This document shows, piece after piece, positions 16,007-25,043 of a stretch of 64,000 nucleotides of DNA. The notes under the pieces were generated by a model, which saw nothing but the letters and a program-made list of their open reading frames with translations, was not told the DNA's origin and ran no database searches. The stretch lies in the NCBI RefSeq assembly GCF_021390435.2, contig NZ_JAJVCN010000001.1, positions 62,001-126,000 on the forward strand, given 5' to 3'. How positions within the stretch are numbered: position 1 is the stretch's first letter; every line of letters starts with the position of its first letter. This stretch comes from Kibdelosporangium philippinense (GTDB lineage Bacteria; Actinomycetota; Actinomycetes; Mycobacteriales; Pseudonocardiaceae). The position numbers and the translations under genes are program-made.

Positions 16007-17971
16007 GTGTCTATCACCGACGAGCAGCGGGCCATCGGCGAGTCGATCACCGCATGGGCCGCCGGTGCTGGCATCGTGCCGACCGTCAGGCGGGCGGAGG
16101 GTGCCAGGCACTGGCGCGAGCACTGGGCGGATCTCGCCCATTTCGGGCTGTTCGAGATGGTCGACGGCACGGTCTCGGACGTGGCGGTAGCACTTGAACA
16201 CGCCGCGAAGGCGTTGGTACCAGGCCCGATCCTGCCGACGGTACTCGCCGGATTGTTACTCGCCCGTACGCCGGAGTCCCCGGCTGCCAAGGAACTCCTG
16301 CCGGGACTGATCGAGGGCGGCATACCGGTCGCGCTAGGCCTCGGTGGGCCCATCATCGGTCACGCACCGTATTTGCTGACCCGGTTGGACGGTGCCTGGG
16401 CGCTGGCCGAAGCCGAGCTCACAGAGCGGGACGCCCTTGACTCCTCCAGGCCCCTGGCTGAGCTTGGCACTCTCGAAAACGTCCACATCCTGGACGTTGA
16501 GGGGGTCGAGGACCTGGCGGTCACGCTGGCCGCGGCGGAGGCTGTCGGCGTTGCGGGCTGGTGTCTGCACACGGCCGTCGAGTACGCGAAAGTCCGTGAA
16601 CAGTTCGGCAAGCCGATCGGGTCGTTCCAGGCCGTGAAACACCTGTGTGCGGGCATGTTGTGCCGGGTCGAAGAGGCGCGGGCGGCGTGGGATGCCGCAC
16701 GGGCAGCCGATGAAGCAGCAGTTGAACACCCCTTGGCTGCGGCGGTCGCGGGTGCGGTCGCACTGGAAGCCGCCGTGGAAACAGCCAAGGACTGCGTCCA
16801 AGTTCTTGGCGGCATCGGGTTTACCTGGGAACACGACGCCCACCTCTACCTGCGCCGGGCCTTGGCCCTGCGGGCTTTGTTCGGTGGCACGGCCTACTGG
16901 CGCAAGCGGGTCGCCGAGCTCGCTCGAAGCGGTGCGAGGCGCCAGGTTCGTGCCGTGTCCGAACCGGACGATCAGACCAAGCGATTGGTCGACGAGGTCG
17001 CCCGGCTGCCACAGGCGCAGCAACGGGCCAAACTGGCCGAAACCGGCCTGCTGGTCCCGGAATGGCCAAAGCCCTACGGCCTCGACGCTGATGCCGAGCA
17101 GCAGCTGATGATCGCGGACGAACTGCGTCGCAGGAGTGTGCCCCGGCCTGACCTGGTGATCGGCGCGTGGGCGGCACCGACGATCCTCCAGCACGGCACC
17201 GCCGAGCAGCGGGAACGCTTTGTCTGGCCGACACTGCGCGGCGACATCTTCTGGTGCCAGCTGTTCTCCGAACCTGAAGCAGGTTCGGATTTGGCGTCGC
17301 TGCGGACCCGTGCGGTGAAAGAGGAAGGCGGCTACCGGCTGCACGGCCAGAAGGTGTGGACCTCGCGGGCGACCGAGGCGGACTGGGCCATCTGCCTCGC
17401 CCGTACCGACTCGGATGTACCCAAACACAAGGGCATTACGTATTTCCTTGTCGATATGCGGTCCGAAGGCCTGACGATCCGGCCGTTGCGGGAGATCACC
17501 GGCGACGCCATGTTCAACGAGGTCTTCCTTGACGGCGTGTTCGTGCCCGACGACTGCGTGGTCGGCCAACCAGGCGACGGGTGGAAGCTGACCAGGACGA
17601 CTTTGGCCAACGAGCGAGTCGCGATGGGCGGAGCATCGTCTTTCGGCGCCGAAGTCGAGCACTTGTTGTCGAAAGCCGCCGACGCCGATCCGGAGAAGCT
17701 CGGTGCTTTGGTCGCCGGTGGCCTGGTGGTTTCGTTGATGGACCAGTTCGGGATCGACCCGAGCATCCGCAAGCTGGTTGGTGTCCGGCATCGGCAGGAC
17801 GTGGCCGAGGCCGTGCTCGATCTGCACGGCGCCGAAGGCGCGTTGGCCGACGTCGCGGGCGATGCCATCCATACCTTCCTCAAGACCCGGTGCCTGAGCA
17901 TCGCCGGTGGCACCACACAGATCCTGTCGACCCTTGCCGCGGAACGAGTTCTTGGCCTGCCAAGGACCTAG
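16007..17971 (+). CDS. fadE34: Acyl-CoA dehydrogenase FadE34 (ChsE3-like), two-domain
   Basis: 654-residue acyl-CoA dehydrogenase with two tandem ACAD folds in one chain, the layout of mycobacterial FadE34, which dehydrogenates a steroid side-chain acyl-CoA intermediate. The N-terminal half (about 1-310) contains YAKVREQFGKPIGSFQAVKH and VLGGIGFTWEHDAHLYLRRA. The C-terminal half (about 325-654) has LFSEPEAGSDLASLRTRA and ends IAGGTTQILSTLAAERVLGL. The divergent kstR neighbour matches the mycobacterial order. The start is GTG with no Shine-Dalgarno, consistent with a leaderless transcript. It heads the operon that continues with fadE28. Confidence 0.9.
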   Translation: MSITDEQRAIGESITAWAAGAGIVPTVRRAEGARHWREHWADLAHFGLFEMVDGTVSDVAVALEHAAKALVPGPILPTVLAGLLLARTPESPAAKELLPGLIEGGIPVALGLGGPIIGHAPYLLTRLDGAWALAEAELTERDALDSSRPLAELGTLENVHILDVEGVEDLAVTLAAAEAVGVAGWCLHTAVEYAKVREQFGKPIGSFQAVKHLCAGMLCRVEEARAAWDAARAADEAAVEHPLAAAVAGAVALEAAVETAKDCVQVLGGIGFTWEHDAHLYLRRALALRALFGGTAYWRKRVAELARSGARRQVRAVSEPDDQTKRLVDEVARLPQAQQRAKLAETGLLVPEWPKPYGLDADAEQQLMIADELRRRSVPRPDLVIGAWAAPTILQHGTAEQRERFVWPTLRGDIFWCQLFSEPEAGSDLASLRTRAVKEEGGYRLHGQKVWTSRATEADWAICLARTDSDVPKHKGITYFLVDMRSEGLTIRPLREITGDAMFNEVFLDGVFVPDDCVVGQPGDGWKLTRTTLANERVAMGGASSFGAEVEHLLSKAADADPEKLGALVAGGLVVSLMDQFGIDPSIRKLVGVRHRQDVAEAVLDLHGAEGALADVAGDAIHTFLKTRCLSIAGGTTQILSTLAAERVLGLPRT

Positions 17972-17979
17972 GAGGTGTT

Positions 17980-18942
17980 GTGGACTTCACGTTCGACGAC
18001 ACACAACGGGAAATCGCCGACCTGACCGCGGCCGTCCTGCGCCGCGACCCTGACCAGGCCTGGAAAGCACTGGGGCAAGCGGGCCTGCTGACCCTGTCCA
18101 TCCCCGAACGCCTTGGCGGCGACGGGCTTGGCGTGATCGAGACGTGCGTCGTCCTCAAGGAAGTCGGCAGGGCCGGGGTGGTCACACCGGCCATGGCGAC
18201 GCTGGCACTTGGCGTACTGCCGATCGTCCACATGGGAACGATCGAGCAGCAGGACCGCCTGCTCACTGAGCCAGGAGTGATCACGGCAGCGCTCGACGGT
18301 CAGGCGGAGTGCCGGGAAGGCCACCTTGACGGCATCAAGACACACGTTGCGTATGCGGAAGACGCGCGCTGGATCCTGGTAGCCGCTGGCGACGATGTGT
18401 ACGTCGTCGATCCAGCGGAAACCGTGATGACCAGGACGTATTCGTCCAGTGGAAGTCCCGAGTACACGGTGAAGCTCGATGGGACGAAGGGGGAGCGGCT
18501 GGGTGAAGCCGCAACCCTCCAAGCGTTTGCTTGCGCTGGCGCGGCCGCGATCGGGGACGGGCTGCTGGCTGGCGCGCTGGAACTGACGTCGGAGCACATC
18601 AGGACACGGGAACAGTTCGGCAAGCCGTTGGCGACATTTCAAGCTGTCGCGCAACAGATCGCGGACGTCTACGTGGCCGCCAGGACGCTGCACCTCGCGG
18701 CCTGGTCGGCGATCTGGCGGCTGCACACCGACCTCGATCCGGGCAAAGCGGTCGACGTCGCGGCCTACTGGCTGGCCGAGGAACTGCCGAAGGCCATGCA
18801 CGCATGTCACCACCTGCACGGCGGAATCGGCGTCGACATCACGTATCCGATGCACCGCTACTACTCGCTTGGCAAGGACATCGTCCGGTTCGTCGGCGGG
18901 GCCGAGCAAAGGCTTGATCAGTTGGGGGCGCGGTGTTCGTAG
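17980..18942 (+). CDS. fadE28: Acyl-CoA dehydrogenase FadE28-like subunit (ChsE1)
   Basis: 320-residue short acyl-CoA dehydrogenase-fold protein. With the next gene it forms the alpha2beta2 ChsE1-ChsE2 type enzyme that dehydrogenates the 3-carbon side-chain intermediate 3-OPC-CoA. The C-terminal signature HHLHGGIGVDITYPMHRYYS is present, as is TREQFGKPLATFQAVAQQIA. The middle beta domain is shortened, typical of these heteromeric FadE subunits. The GTG at 17980 follows GGAGG. It overlaps fadE29 by 10 nt. The order fadE28-fadE29-chsH2-chsH1-ltp2 reproduces the mycobacterial igr operon. Confidence 0.9.
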   Translation: MDFTFDDTQREIADLTAAVLRRDPDQAWKALGQAGLLTLSIPERLGGDGLGVIETCVVLKEVGRAGVVTPAMATLALGVLPIVHMGTIEQQDRLLTEPGVITAALDGQAECREGHLDGIKTHVAYAEDARWILVAAGDDVYVVDPAETVMTRTYSSSGSPEYTVKLDGTKGERLGEAATLQAFACAGAAAIGDGLLAGALELTSEHIRTREQFGKPLATFQAVAQQIADVYVAARTLHLAAWSAIWRLHTDLDPGKAVDVAAYWLAEELPKAMHACHHLHGGIGVDITYPMHRYYSLGKDIVRFVGGAEQRLDQLGARCS

Positions 18943-20045
18943 ATCTGACCGAAGAACAGCACGCGCTACGCCAGAAGCTGCGCGTGTACTTCGAAAACCT
19001 GCTGACGCCCGAGCAAAGGTCGGCGATGCTGACCGACCGGCACGGCTTGGTCTACCGGGATCTGGTGCGGCGGATGGGATCCGACGGCTGGTTCCGGGAC
19101 ACGACCGAGGTCGAACGGCAGATCTTCATCAACGAGGCCTCCCGCGCCGACATCCCGTTGCCGTACGTGACACTGCAAACCGTTGGCCCCACCTTGAAAG
19201 CCTTCGGTTCGCAGGCTCAAAAGGACTATTTCCTGCCGAAAATCGAATCAGGGGAAGTACATTTCGCGATCGGGTACACCGAACCGGAGTCTGGGACGGA
19301 CCTCGCGTCGCTGCGGACCACTGCTGTCCGGGATGGCGACGACTATGTGGTCAACGGCCAGAAGATCTTCACAACGGGTGCACACGACGCCGACTACATC
19401 TGGCTTGCCTGCCGGACCGATCCGCAAGCGCCACAGCACAAGGGAATCTCGATCCTGATCCTGGACACGAAGTCCCCTGGCTACTCCTGGACACCGATCA
19501 TCACCTGTGACGGCGCCCATCACGTGAACGCCACCTACTACAGCGATGTCCGTGTCCCCGCGGACATGCTGGTCGGTGTGGAGAACGGTGGCTGGCGGCT
19601 GATCACGACCCAGCTCAACCACGAACGGATCATGCTCGGCCCGGCCGGTCGCTTGGCCGGGCTCTATGACCGCGTGCACGGCTGGGCCGCGAAACGGGGC
19701 CTCCTCGGCAAGTCCGATGTCCGCAGGGCACTCGCCGAGACCATGGCGGCGATCGAGGTCAACGAGTTGCTCAACGGCCAGGTCGCGTCGTCCGAATTGG
19801 ACGTGGCGGACGCCTCAGCGACCAAGATCTTCTCCTCCGATCGCACACAGCGAATCGGGCGCCTGATGGAGGAGATCGTCGGACGGCACGGCGATCCGGC
19901 CGATCCCGAGACCGCCGAGTTGGTGCGCTGGCTTGACGTGCAGGCGAAACGCAATCTGGTCCTGACGTTCGGTGGTGGCGTGAACGAGATCCAACGCGAA
20001 CTCATCGCTTCTGCCGGACTCAAACTGCCGAGGGTGCCCAGATGA
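18933..20045 (+). CDS. fadE29: Acyl-CoA dehydrogenase FadE29-like subunit (ChsE2)
   Basis: 370-residue acyl-CoA dehydrogenase, partner of the FadE28-like protein. It carries the FAD/substrate region FAIGYTEPESGTDLASLRTT (about 110-130), the second-strand motif VVNGQKIFTTGAHDADYIWL, and the C-terminal FGGGVNEIQRELIASAGLKL. The GTG at 18933 lies inside the fadE28 gene and is preceded by a G-rich ribosome binding site. Its stop overlaps chsH2 by 4 nt. It acts in removal of the last three side-chain carbons of the steroid. Confidence 0.9.
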   Translation: MFVDLTEEQHALRQKLRVYFENLLTPEQRSAMLTDRHGLVYRDLVRRMGSDGWFRDTTEVERQIFINEASRADIPLPYVTLQTVGPTLKAFGSQAQKDYFLPKIESGEVHFAIGYTEPESGTDLASLRTTAVRDGDDYVVNGQKIFTTGAHDADYIWLACRTDPQAPQHKGISILILDTKSPGYSWTPIITCDGAHHVNATYYSDVRVPADMLVGVENGGWRLITTQLNHERIMLGPAGRLAGLYDRVHGWAAKRGLLGKSDVRRALAETMAAIEVNELLNGQVASSELDVADASATKIFSSDRTQRIGRLMEEIVGRHGDPADPETAELVRWLDVQAKRNLVLTFGGGVNEIQRELIASAGLKLPRVPR

Positions 20046-20914
20046 CTGATATTGAGCTTGAGGCGGAACGGCTAAAAGCTCTTGGTGAGAGCAAACCGAG
20101 GCTGGCCAGGGATCCCGTCAACGAGCCGATGATCAACAACTGGGTCGAGGCACTTGGCGACCGCAACCCGGCGTACCCGAAGTTCGCGCCACCCGCGATG
20201 GTTCAGGTCTGGACGATGTACGGACTGAACGGTGTCCGCGACTCGGACGACCCGCTCGGCGCGATGTCCACAGTGCTCGACGAAGCCGGATACACCTCAG
20301 TCGTGGCAACCAATTGCGAGCAGACTTATCACCGCTATCTCCGGCCGGGAGAACAGCTCGCGGTGACTACCAGGCTGTCCGATGTGGTCGGTCCGAAGCG
20401 GACAGCCCTTGGCGAAGGCTGGTTCGTGACCACGCTCAGCACCTGGTACGTGGACGACGAACCAGTCGCCGAAATGATGTTCCGGGTGCTGAAATTCAAG
20501 CCACCCCAGCAACCCACTGGTTCGGTGATCCGGCCGTTGGTAAACCAGGACACGGAATTCTTCTGGGAAGGTACGAGCAAACGGGAACTGCGGATCCAAC
20601 GCTGCCCGGACTGTCAGCACCTCCGGCACCCACCCGGGCCGTTCTGCCCGCGGTGCGGCAGCGGGACACCGGAGTACGTGCTCGCGTCCGGCCGCGGGTC
20701 GATCTTCAGCTACGTGGTGCACCACCACCCGCCGGTGCCGGGCAAGCAGTTGCCGATCGTGATCGCTCTGGTCGAACTCGAGGAAGGCGTACGAATGCTG
20801 GGCGAGCTGCTCGATGTCCCGCCCGACGAGGTCCAAATAGGCCAACCGGTGGTAGTCGACTGGTCGCGTGTGGACGGTGACCTCACCATCCCGGTGTGGC
20901 GGGCAGAGCGATGA
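20042..20914 (+). CDS. chsH2: ChsH2: MaoC-like hydratase fused to DUF35 zinc domain
   Basis: 290-residue two-domain protein. The N-terminal part (about 1-160) is a MaoC-like hot-dog fold hydratase half. The C-terminal part is a DUF35 domain with a zinc ribbon (Cys188, Cys191, Cys202, Cys205, from RCPDCQH and CPRCGS) followed by an OB fold. In the known system ChsH1-ChsH2 hydrates the steroid enoyl-CoA, and the DUF35 part binds and activates the aldolase Ltp2. ATGA overlaps with both neighbours suggest stoichiometric translation of the complex. Confidence 0.93.
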   Translation: MTDIELEAERLKALGESKPRLARDPVNEPMINNWVEALGDRNPAYPKFAPPAMVQVWTMYGLNGVRDSDDPLGAMSTVLDEAGYTSVVATNCEQTYHRYLRPGEQLAVTTRLSDVVGPKRTALGEGWFVTTLSTWYVDDEPVAEMMFRVLKFKPPQQPTGSVIRPLVNQDTEFFWEGTSKRELRIQRCPDCQHLRHPPGPFCPRCGSGTPEYVLASGRGSIFSYVVHHHPPVPGKQLPIVIALVELEEGVRMLGELLDVPPDEVQIGQPVVVDWSRVDGDLTIPVWRAER

Positions 20915-21279
20915 CTGAACTGCCGGAACTGAGGATCGACACGACCACGACGTTCGTGGTGAGTACCGCGTTGGCCACGCGGGACTTCCAGGATGTGCAC
21001 CACGACAAGGAAGCGGCCATCGCGCGTGGCTCCAAGGACATCTTCCTCAACATCCTCACCACGACAGGTCTGGTCCAGCGGTTCGTCACGGACTGGACCG
21101 GGCCGGATGTCCTTGTCCGCAACATCTCCATCCGGCTCGGTGTGCCGTGCTACGCGGGCGACACGCTCGTCTTTTCAGGCACGGCGAAGCCGGACGGCAA
21201 AGACACTGTGGTCGAAGTGGTGGGCAAATGCTCGCTCGGTGACCACGTAACAGGAACCGTACGGGTGTCGTCACCATGA
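20911..21279 (+). CDS. chsH1: ChsH1: MaoC-like hydratase subunit
   Basis: 122-residue MaoC-like hot-dog protein, catalytic partner of ChsH2. The hydratase signature is RDFQDVHHDKEAAIARGSKD at about residues 24-43, containing the conserved Asp and His dyad. The ATG at 20911 is chosen because it overlaps the chsH2 stop (ATGA) like the other genes in this operon; an in-frame ATG at 20896 lies within chsH2. It overlaps ltp2 by 4 nt. Confidence 0.92.
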   Translation: MTELPELRIDTTTTFVVSTALATRDFQDVHHDKEAAIARGSKDIFLNILTTTGLVQRFVTDWTGPDVLVRNISIRLGVPCYAGDTLVFSGTAKPDGKDTVVEVVGKCSLGDHVTGTVRVSSP

Positions 21280-22451
21280 GCACACTGTCTTCACAGGCCG
21301 CGATCGTCGGGATCGGGGCGACCGAGTTCTCCAAGAAGTCCGGCCGCACCGAGCTGAAGCTCGCGGTCGAGGCGGTCAAGGCCGCACTCGCCGACGCCGA
21401 CCTCACACCTTCCGATGTGGACGGTCTGGTCACGTTCACGATGGACAGCAACTCGGAGATCGCGGTCGCCAGGGAACTAGGCATTCCGCAGCTGAGCTTC
21501 TTCAGCCGGATCAACTTCGGCGGTGGTGCGGCCTGCGCGACCATCCAGCAGGCAGCGATGGCTGTCGCGACTGGAGTCGCTGGAGTCGTTGTCTGCTACC
21601 GCGCATTCAACGAACGCTCGGGATACCGCTTCGGTCGTGTGTCCACAGCGGCCGCGACCGCTCCGACCTCGAACGGGATCGACGCGTCCTGGTCGTATCC
21701 CATGGGTCTTGGCACACCAGCCGCGGACGTTGCCATGTTCGCACGGCGTTACCAGCATGTTTACGGCGCGACCTCGGAGGACTTCGGCCGGGTGGCGGTT
21801 GCTGACCGCAAGCACGCTGCCGTCAACCCGAACGCTTGGTTCTACGGAAAACCGATCACCCTGGAAGATCATCAAGCGTCGCGCTGGGTGTGCGAACCAC
21901 TGCATTTGCTGGATTGTTGCCAGGAAAGCGATGGCGGTGTCGCGTTGGTCGTGACAAGTGTCGAGCGCGCCCGTGACCTGCCACATCGACCCGCGGTGAT
22001 CGCCGCGGCCGCGCAGGGTAGCGGTTCGGATCAGTTCGTGATGACGTCGTACTACCGGGACGATCTGCTCGGGCTGCCGGAGATGCGGGTTGTCGGTGAC
22101 CAGCTGTGGGCGCAGTCGGGACTACGGCCGGACGACATCAAAGTCGCCGTTTTGTATGACCACTTCACCCCGTTTGTCCTTGTTCAGCTGGAGGAACTGG
22201 GTTTCTGCGGTCCCGGCGAGGCACGCGAGTTCATTGCCGGCGGTGTCATCGAAATGGGCGGCAGACTGCCGATCAACACGCATGGTGGCCAACTCGGCGA
22301 GGCATACATACACGGCATGAACGGAATTGCCGAGGCCGTCCGGCAAATTCGTGGCACATCCTGCAACCAGGTCGGCGGACCGGTTCTCGTCACGGCCGGA
22401 ACCGGAGTTCCCACCAGTGGACTCATAGTCAGCGATGGGCGGATCGACTAG
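21276..22451 (+). CDS. ltp2: Ltp2: thiolase-like steroid side-chain aldolase
   Basis: 391-residue thiolase-superfamily protein of the SCP-x/lipid-transfer type. In the igr pathway it catalyses retro-aldol cleavage of 17-HOPC-CoA to androstenedione and propionyl-CoA, together with the DUF35 part of ChsH2. Visible motifs are AAIVGIGATEFSKKSGRTEL, the substrate loop FFSRINFGGGAACATIQQAA (about 70-90) and the C-terminal GGRLPINTHGGQLGEAYIHG (about 330-350), with the family His. It sits last among the five igr genes, in the conserved order. Confidence 0.92.
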   Translation: MSTLSSQAAIVGIGATEFSKKSGRTELKLAVEAVKAALADADLTPSDVDGLVTFTMDSNSEIAVARELGIPQLSFFSRINFGGGAACATIQQAAMAVATGVAGVVVCYRAFNERSGYRFGRVSTAAATAPTSNGIDASWSYPMGLGTPAADVAMFARRYQHVYGATSEDFGRVAVADRKHAAVNPNAWFYGKPITLEDHQASRWVCEPLHLLDCCQESDGGVALVVTSVERARDLPHRPAVIAAAAQGSGSDQFVMTSYYRDDLLGLPEMRVVGDQLWAQSGLRPDDIKVAVLYDHFTPFVLVQLEELGFCGPGEAREFIAGGVIEMGGRLPINTHGGQLGEAYIHGMNGIAEAVRQIRGTSCNQVGGPVLVTAGTGVPTSGLIVSDGRID

Positions 22452-22460
22452 TCTGTCGCG

Positions 22461-23210
22461 GTGCGTCGGGTCGCCATTCTCCTGTTCTTCGCCTTAGTCT
22501 TGTTCGGCGTGGCTGCTTTCCCAGCCATCGCGCCAATAGCCAGGACGACAGATGAGCGGGTAGTGGAAGACACACACGAGGTAGCACTGGTCGCCGCGGT
22601 CGCGTTGGTCGGACAGTCAGCGGACGGGATCAAGGCGTTTCCGCACAACGGTGCGATCGAACAGATGGTCACAGTGGCAGTGCGGGAACCGACTTCGACA
22701 ACGGCGAGGTTGAGCGGCTGGGGCCGCGGCAACGACGGCTGGCGCAGGGAGATCGGCCCGTTCGAGGCGTTCGTTGGCGCCGAAGGTATCGGCGAAGCAA
22801 AGGAAGGGCTTTCCCGCACGCCGGTCGGTGTGTACGCGCTGACCGAGGCCTTCGGCATCGAGCCGAACAACGGCACCCGGTTGCCGTACTTCAAGGTGGA
22901 CGAGCAGGACTGGTGGGTCAGCGACGTCAATTCACCGGAGTACAACAAGCGTTTCCGTTGCCCGCCGGGCAAATGCCCGTTCAACGAGCGCGCGGGTGAG
23001 CGTCTGATCAGCGCCGGTGCGGTCTACAACCACGCTGTCGTGATCGACTACAACCGTAACCCTGTCACAGCAGGTGCTGGATCCGCCTTCTTTTTGCACG
23101 TCAGCGACGGAAAACCGACCGCGGGGTGCGTGTCCGTGGCTCAGGACGACCTCAACGCCGTGATGCGCTGGTTGGACCCGGCAAGGAAACCGGCGATCAG
23201 CATAGGGTGA
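22461..23210 (+). CDS. Exported L,D-transpeptidase (YkuD) domain protein
   Basis: 249-residue protein with an N-terminal signal/anchor (MRRVAILLFFALVLFGVAAF) and a YkuD-like catalytic region whose signature is HVSDGKPTAGCVSV, with Cys about 27 residues before the end. Such enzymes cross-link or attach to peptidoglycan in the periplasm, or bind it. It starts with GTG 9 nt after ltp2, so it is probably cotranscribed with the steroid side-chain genes, which is unexpected for a cell-wall enzyme. It converges on chsH3 with a 14-nt overlap. Confidence 0.82.
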   Translation: MRRVAILLFFALVLFGVAAFPAIAPIARTTDERVVEDTHEVALVAAVALVGQSADGIKAFPHNGAIEQMVTVAVREPTSTTARLSGWGRGNDGWRREIGPFEAFVGAEGIGEAKEGLSRTPVGVYALTEAFGIEPNNGTRLPYFKVDEQDWWVSDVNSPEYNKRFRCPPGKCPFNERAGERLISAGAVYNHAVVIDYNRNPVTAGAGSAFFLHVSDGKPTAGCVSVAQDDLNAVMRWLDPARKPAISIG

Positions 23211-24048
23211 GCACGGTGTCGGTGAGCACCGGCCGGTCGTCAACCGAACACGTCACGAGCAAGCGCTTGTCCTCCTGCCAGACGTGGCTGCGCAGTGTCT
23301 CACCCGGATAGACGACACCCGCGAACCGCGTGCCGAATCCGGACACCTGGCTGACATCGCCGCCGAGCACGCCGTCGATCACGGCCTTGCACACGACGCC
23401 GTACGTGCACAGTCCGTGCAGGATTGGCTTGGGGAAACCCGCGGCGGCCGCGAATGCCGGATCGGAGTGCAGAGGATTGCGGTCACCGCACAAGCGATAG
23501 AGCAACGCCTGCTGCGGGAGTGTCGGCGTCTCCAGGACAAAATCCGGCGCCCGGTCAGGCATGTCCACTGAGGTCGACGGGCCACGCTCGCCACCAAACC
23601 CGCCTTCGCCTCGGGCAAAGATGCTGGATCTTGTGGTGTACAACGGTTCGCCAGCCGAGTCGACGGCCGTTGCCTCCTGCACGACCACCGCGGCTTTGCC
23701 TTTGTCGAACACATCGGTGATCCGGGTGTTGATGGTCGCGGTCACTTCAGTCGGCAGTGGCCGGTGCACAGTGATCTCTTGCGTCCCGTGCAACACCTTC
23801 GCCAAGTCGATCTCGACTCCCGGCCAGGACACCGCGGGTGGCTTGGTCTGCTTGAAGTTCGGAGCGACAACACCGAAAGTTGGCAGGACTTGGAGATGTG
23901 ACTCGGTCGCATACCGGAGTTCCACTTCGGACATGGGGTCCGCGCCCGCGCCCAACGCCAAGTGGTACAGCAGCACATCGGACGGCGTCCACGAGAACGT
24001 GGTCTCACCGAGCGACGCACCCACGGCGACCGACGGGTCGATAGGCAT
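23197..24048 (-). CDS. chsH3: ChsH3/Hsd4B-like MaoC enoyl-CoA hydratase
   Basis: 283-residue double hot-dog 2-enoyl-CoA hydratase, similar to mycobacterial Rv3538 (Hsd4B/ChsH3) acting on steroid side-chain enoyl-CoAs. The N-terminus (TFSWTPSDVLLYHLALGAGADP) and the C-terminal R-hydratase motif (LYRLCGDRNPLHSDPAFAAA, about 195-215, with catalytic Asp and His) are clear. The ATG at 24048 is preceded by GAGGAG, which overlaps the kshB stop region; the gap to kshB is 8 nt. It is the last gene of the leftward operon kstD-kshA-orf96-kshB-chsH3. Confidence 0.92.
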   Translation of the reverse strand: MPIDPSVAVGASLGETTFSWTPSDVLLYHLALGAGADPMSEVELRYATESHLQVLPTFGVVAPNFKQTKPPAVSWPGVEIDLAKVLHGTQEITVHRPLPTEVTATINTRITDVFDKGKAAVVVQEATAVDSAGEPLYTTRSSIFARGEGGFGGERGPSTSVDMPDRAPDFVLETPTLPQQALLYRLCGDRNPLHSDPAFAAAAGFPKPILHGLCTYGVVCKAVIDGVLGGDVSQVSGFGTRFAGVVYPGETLRSHVWQEDKRLLVTCSVDDRPVLTDTVLTLC

Positions 24049-24056
24049 GGAACTCC

Positions 24057-25043
24057 TCAGGTGTACGTGATCTTGACTGTATCGGTGACCGGCAGCGACT
24101 GGCAGGCCAGTACGATCCCGTCGTCCAGGTCTTCCTGGTCGAGGATCTCGTTCTGCAGCATCTTCACCTCGCCCTGCTCGATCCGGCAGGCGCAAGCACT
24201 GCACGCCCCTTCCCGGCACGAGTAAGGCGCCTGGATTCCCTTTTCCAGCAACAGATCGAGCAGCTTCTTGTTGCGCGGCCACTGGAACGTGTGCTGCTCG
24301 CCGTCCAGATCCACCTCGACCGTGGCCTCGTCACCGTCGACCGCTTCTTCGACGGTCTCCTCGAACGGGTTGCCGGACAGGGAGATGAACCGTTCGACGT
24401 GGATCCGGTCACGTGGCACGCCCATTGACTTGAGGGCTTGCGTGACAACGTCCATGAACGGCGTCGGTCCACACAGGAACGACTGGAACCCGGTGAACGG
24501 TTTCAACGCGGTGAGATGCCGTGGCGTCGGCAGCCCTTGCAACGATTCCAGCCAGTGAATCACCGTGAACCGGTCTGGGTATCTGTCGGCGAGCTCACGC
24601 AGTGTCGAAGCGAAGATCACCGATTCCTGATCCCGGTTGGCGTACAGCAGAACGATTCTGCCGGTGCCGTTGGTCAATGCGGACTTGATGATGGAGATCA
24701 CCGGCGTGATCCCGCTGCCTGCCGCGAACAACAACAGGTTGTCGTCAAGCGAGCTCGGCGAGAAGATCCCAGCGGGCGGCAGAATGTCAAGAACCGTTCC
24801 CGCACGGACGTTGTCGCACACCCATGCCGACCCGTAGCCGTCCGGAATCCGCTTGACCGTCACTTGTGGACGATCGTCAAGGTGTGGGGAACTGGACAGG
24901 GAGTAGCATCTGGCCACCGGTCCACAGCGGAGGGTCAGGAACTGGCCTGGACGGTAGTCCATCTCGGTGTCGAACACGATCGACACCGCGTCGGCCGTTT
25001 CCTTGATCACCTCGGCGACCGTGACCTGCTGGTACTCAACCAT
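24057..25043 (-). CDS. kshB: KshB: reductase of 3-ketosteroid 9-alpha-hydroxylase
   Basis: 328-residue flavoprotein reductase delivering NADH electrons to the Rieske oxygenase KshA. It has an FAD domain (RCYSLSSSP, about 45-53), an NAD domain (LLLFAAGSGITPVISIIKSA, then FLCGPTPFMD) and a C-terminal plant-type [2Fe-2S] domain with Cys276, Cys281, Cys284 and Cys314. The ATG at 25043 overlaps the end of orf96 by 8 nt. In M. tuberculosis kshA and kshB are apart; here they share an operon. Confidence 0.95.
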   Translation of the reverse strand: MVEYQQVTVAEVIKETADAVSIVFDTEMDYRPGQFLTLRCGPVARCYSLSSSPHLDDRPQVTVKRIPDGYGSAWVCDNVRAGTVLDILPPAGIFSPSSLDDNLLLFAAGSGITPVISIIKSALTNGTGRIVLLYANRDQESVIFASTLRELADRYPDRFTVIHWLESLQGLPTPRHLTALKPFTGFQSFLCGPTPFMDVVTQALKSMGVPRDRIHVERFISLSGNPFEETVEEAVDGDEATVEVDLDGEQHTFQWPRNKKLLDLLLEKGIQAPYSCREGACSACACRIEQGEVKMLQNEILDQEDLDDGIVLACQSLPVTDTVKITYT

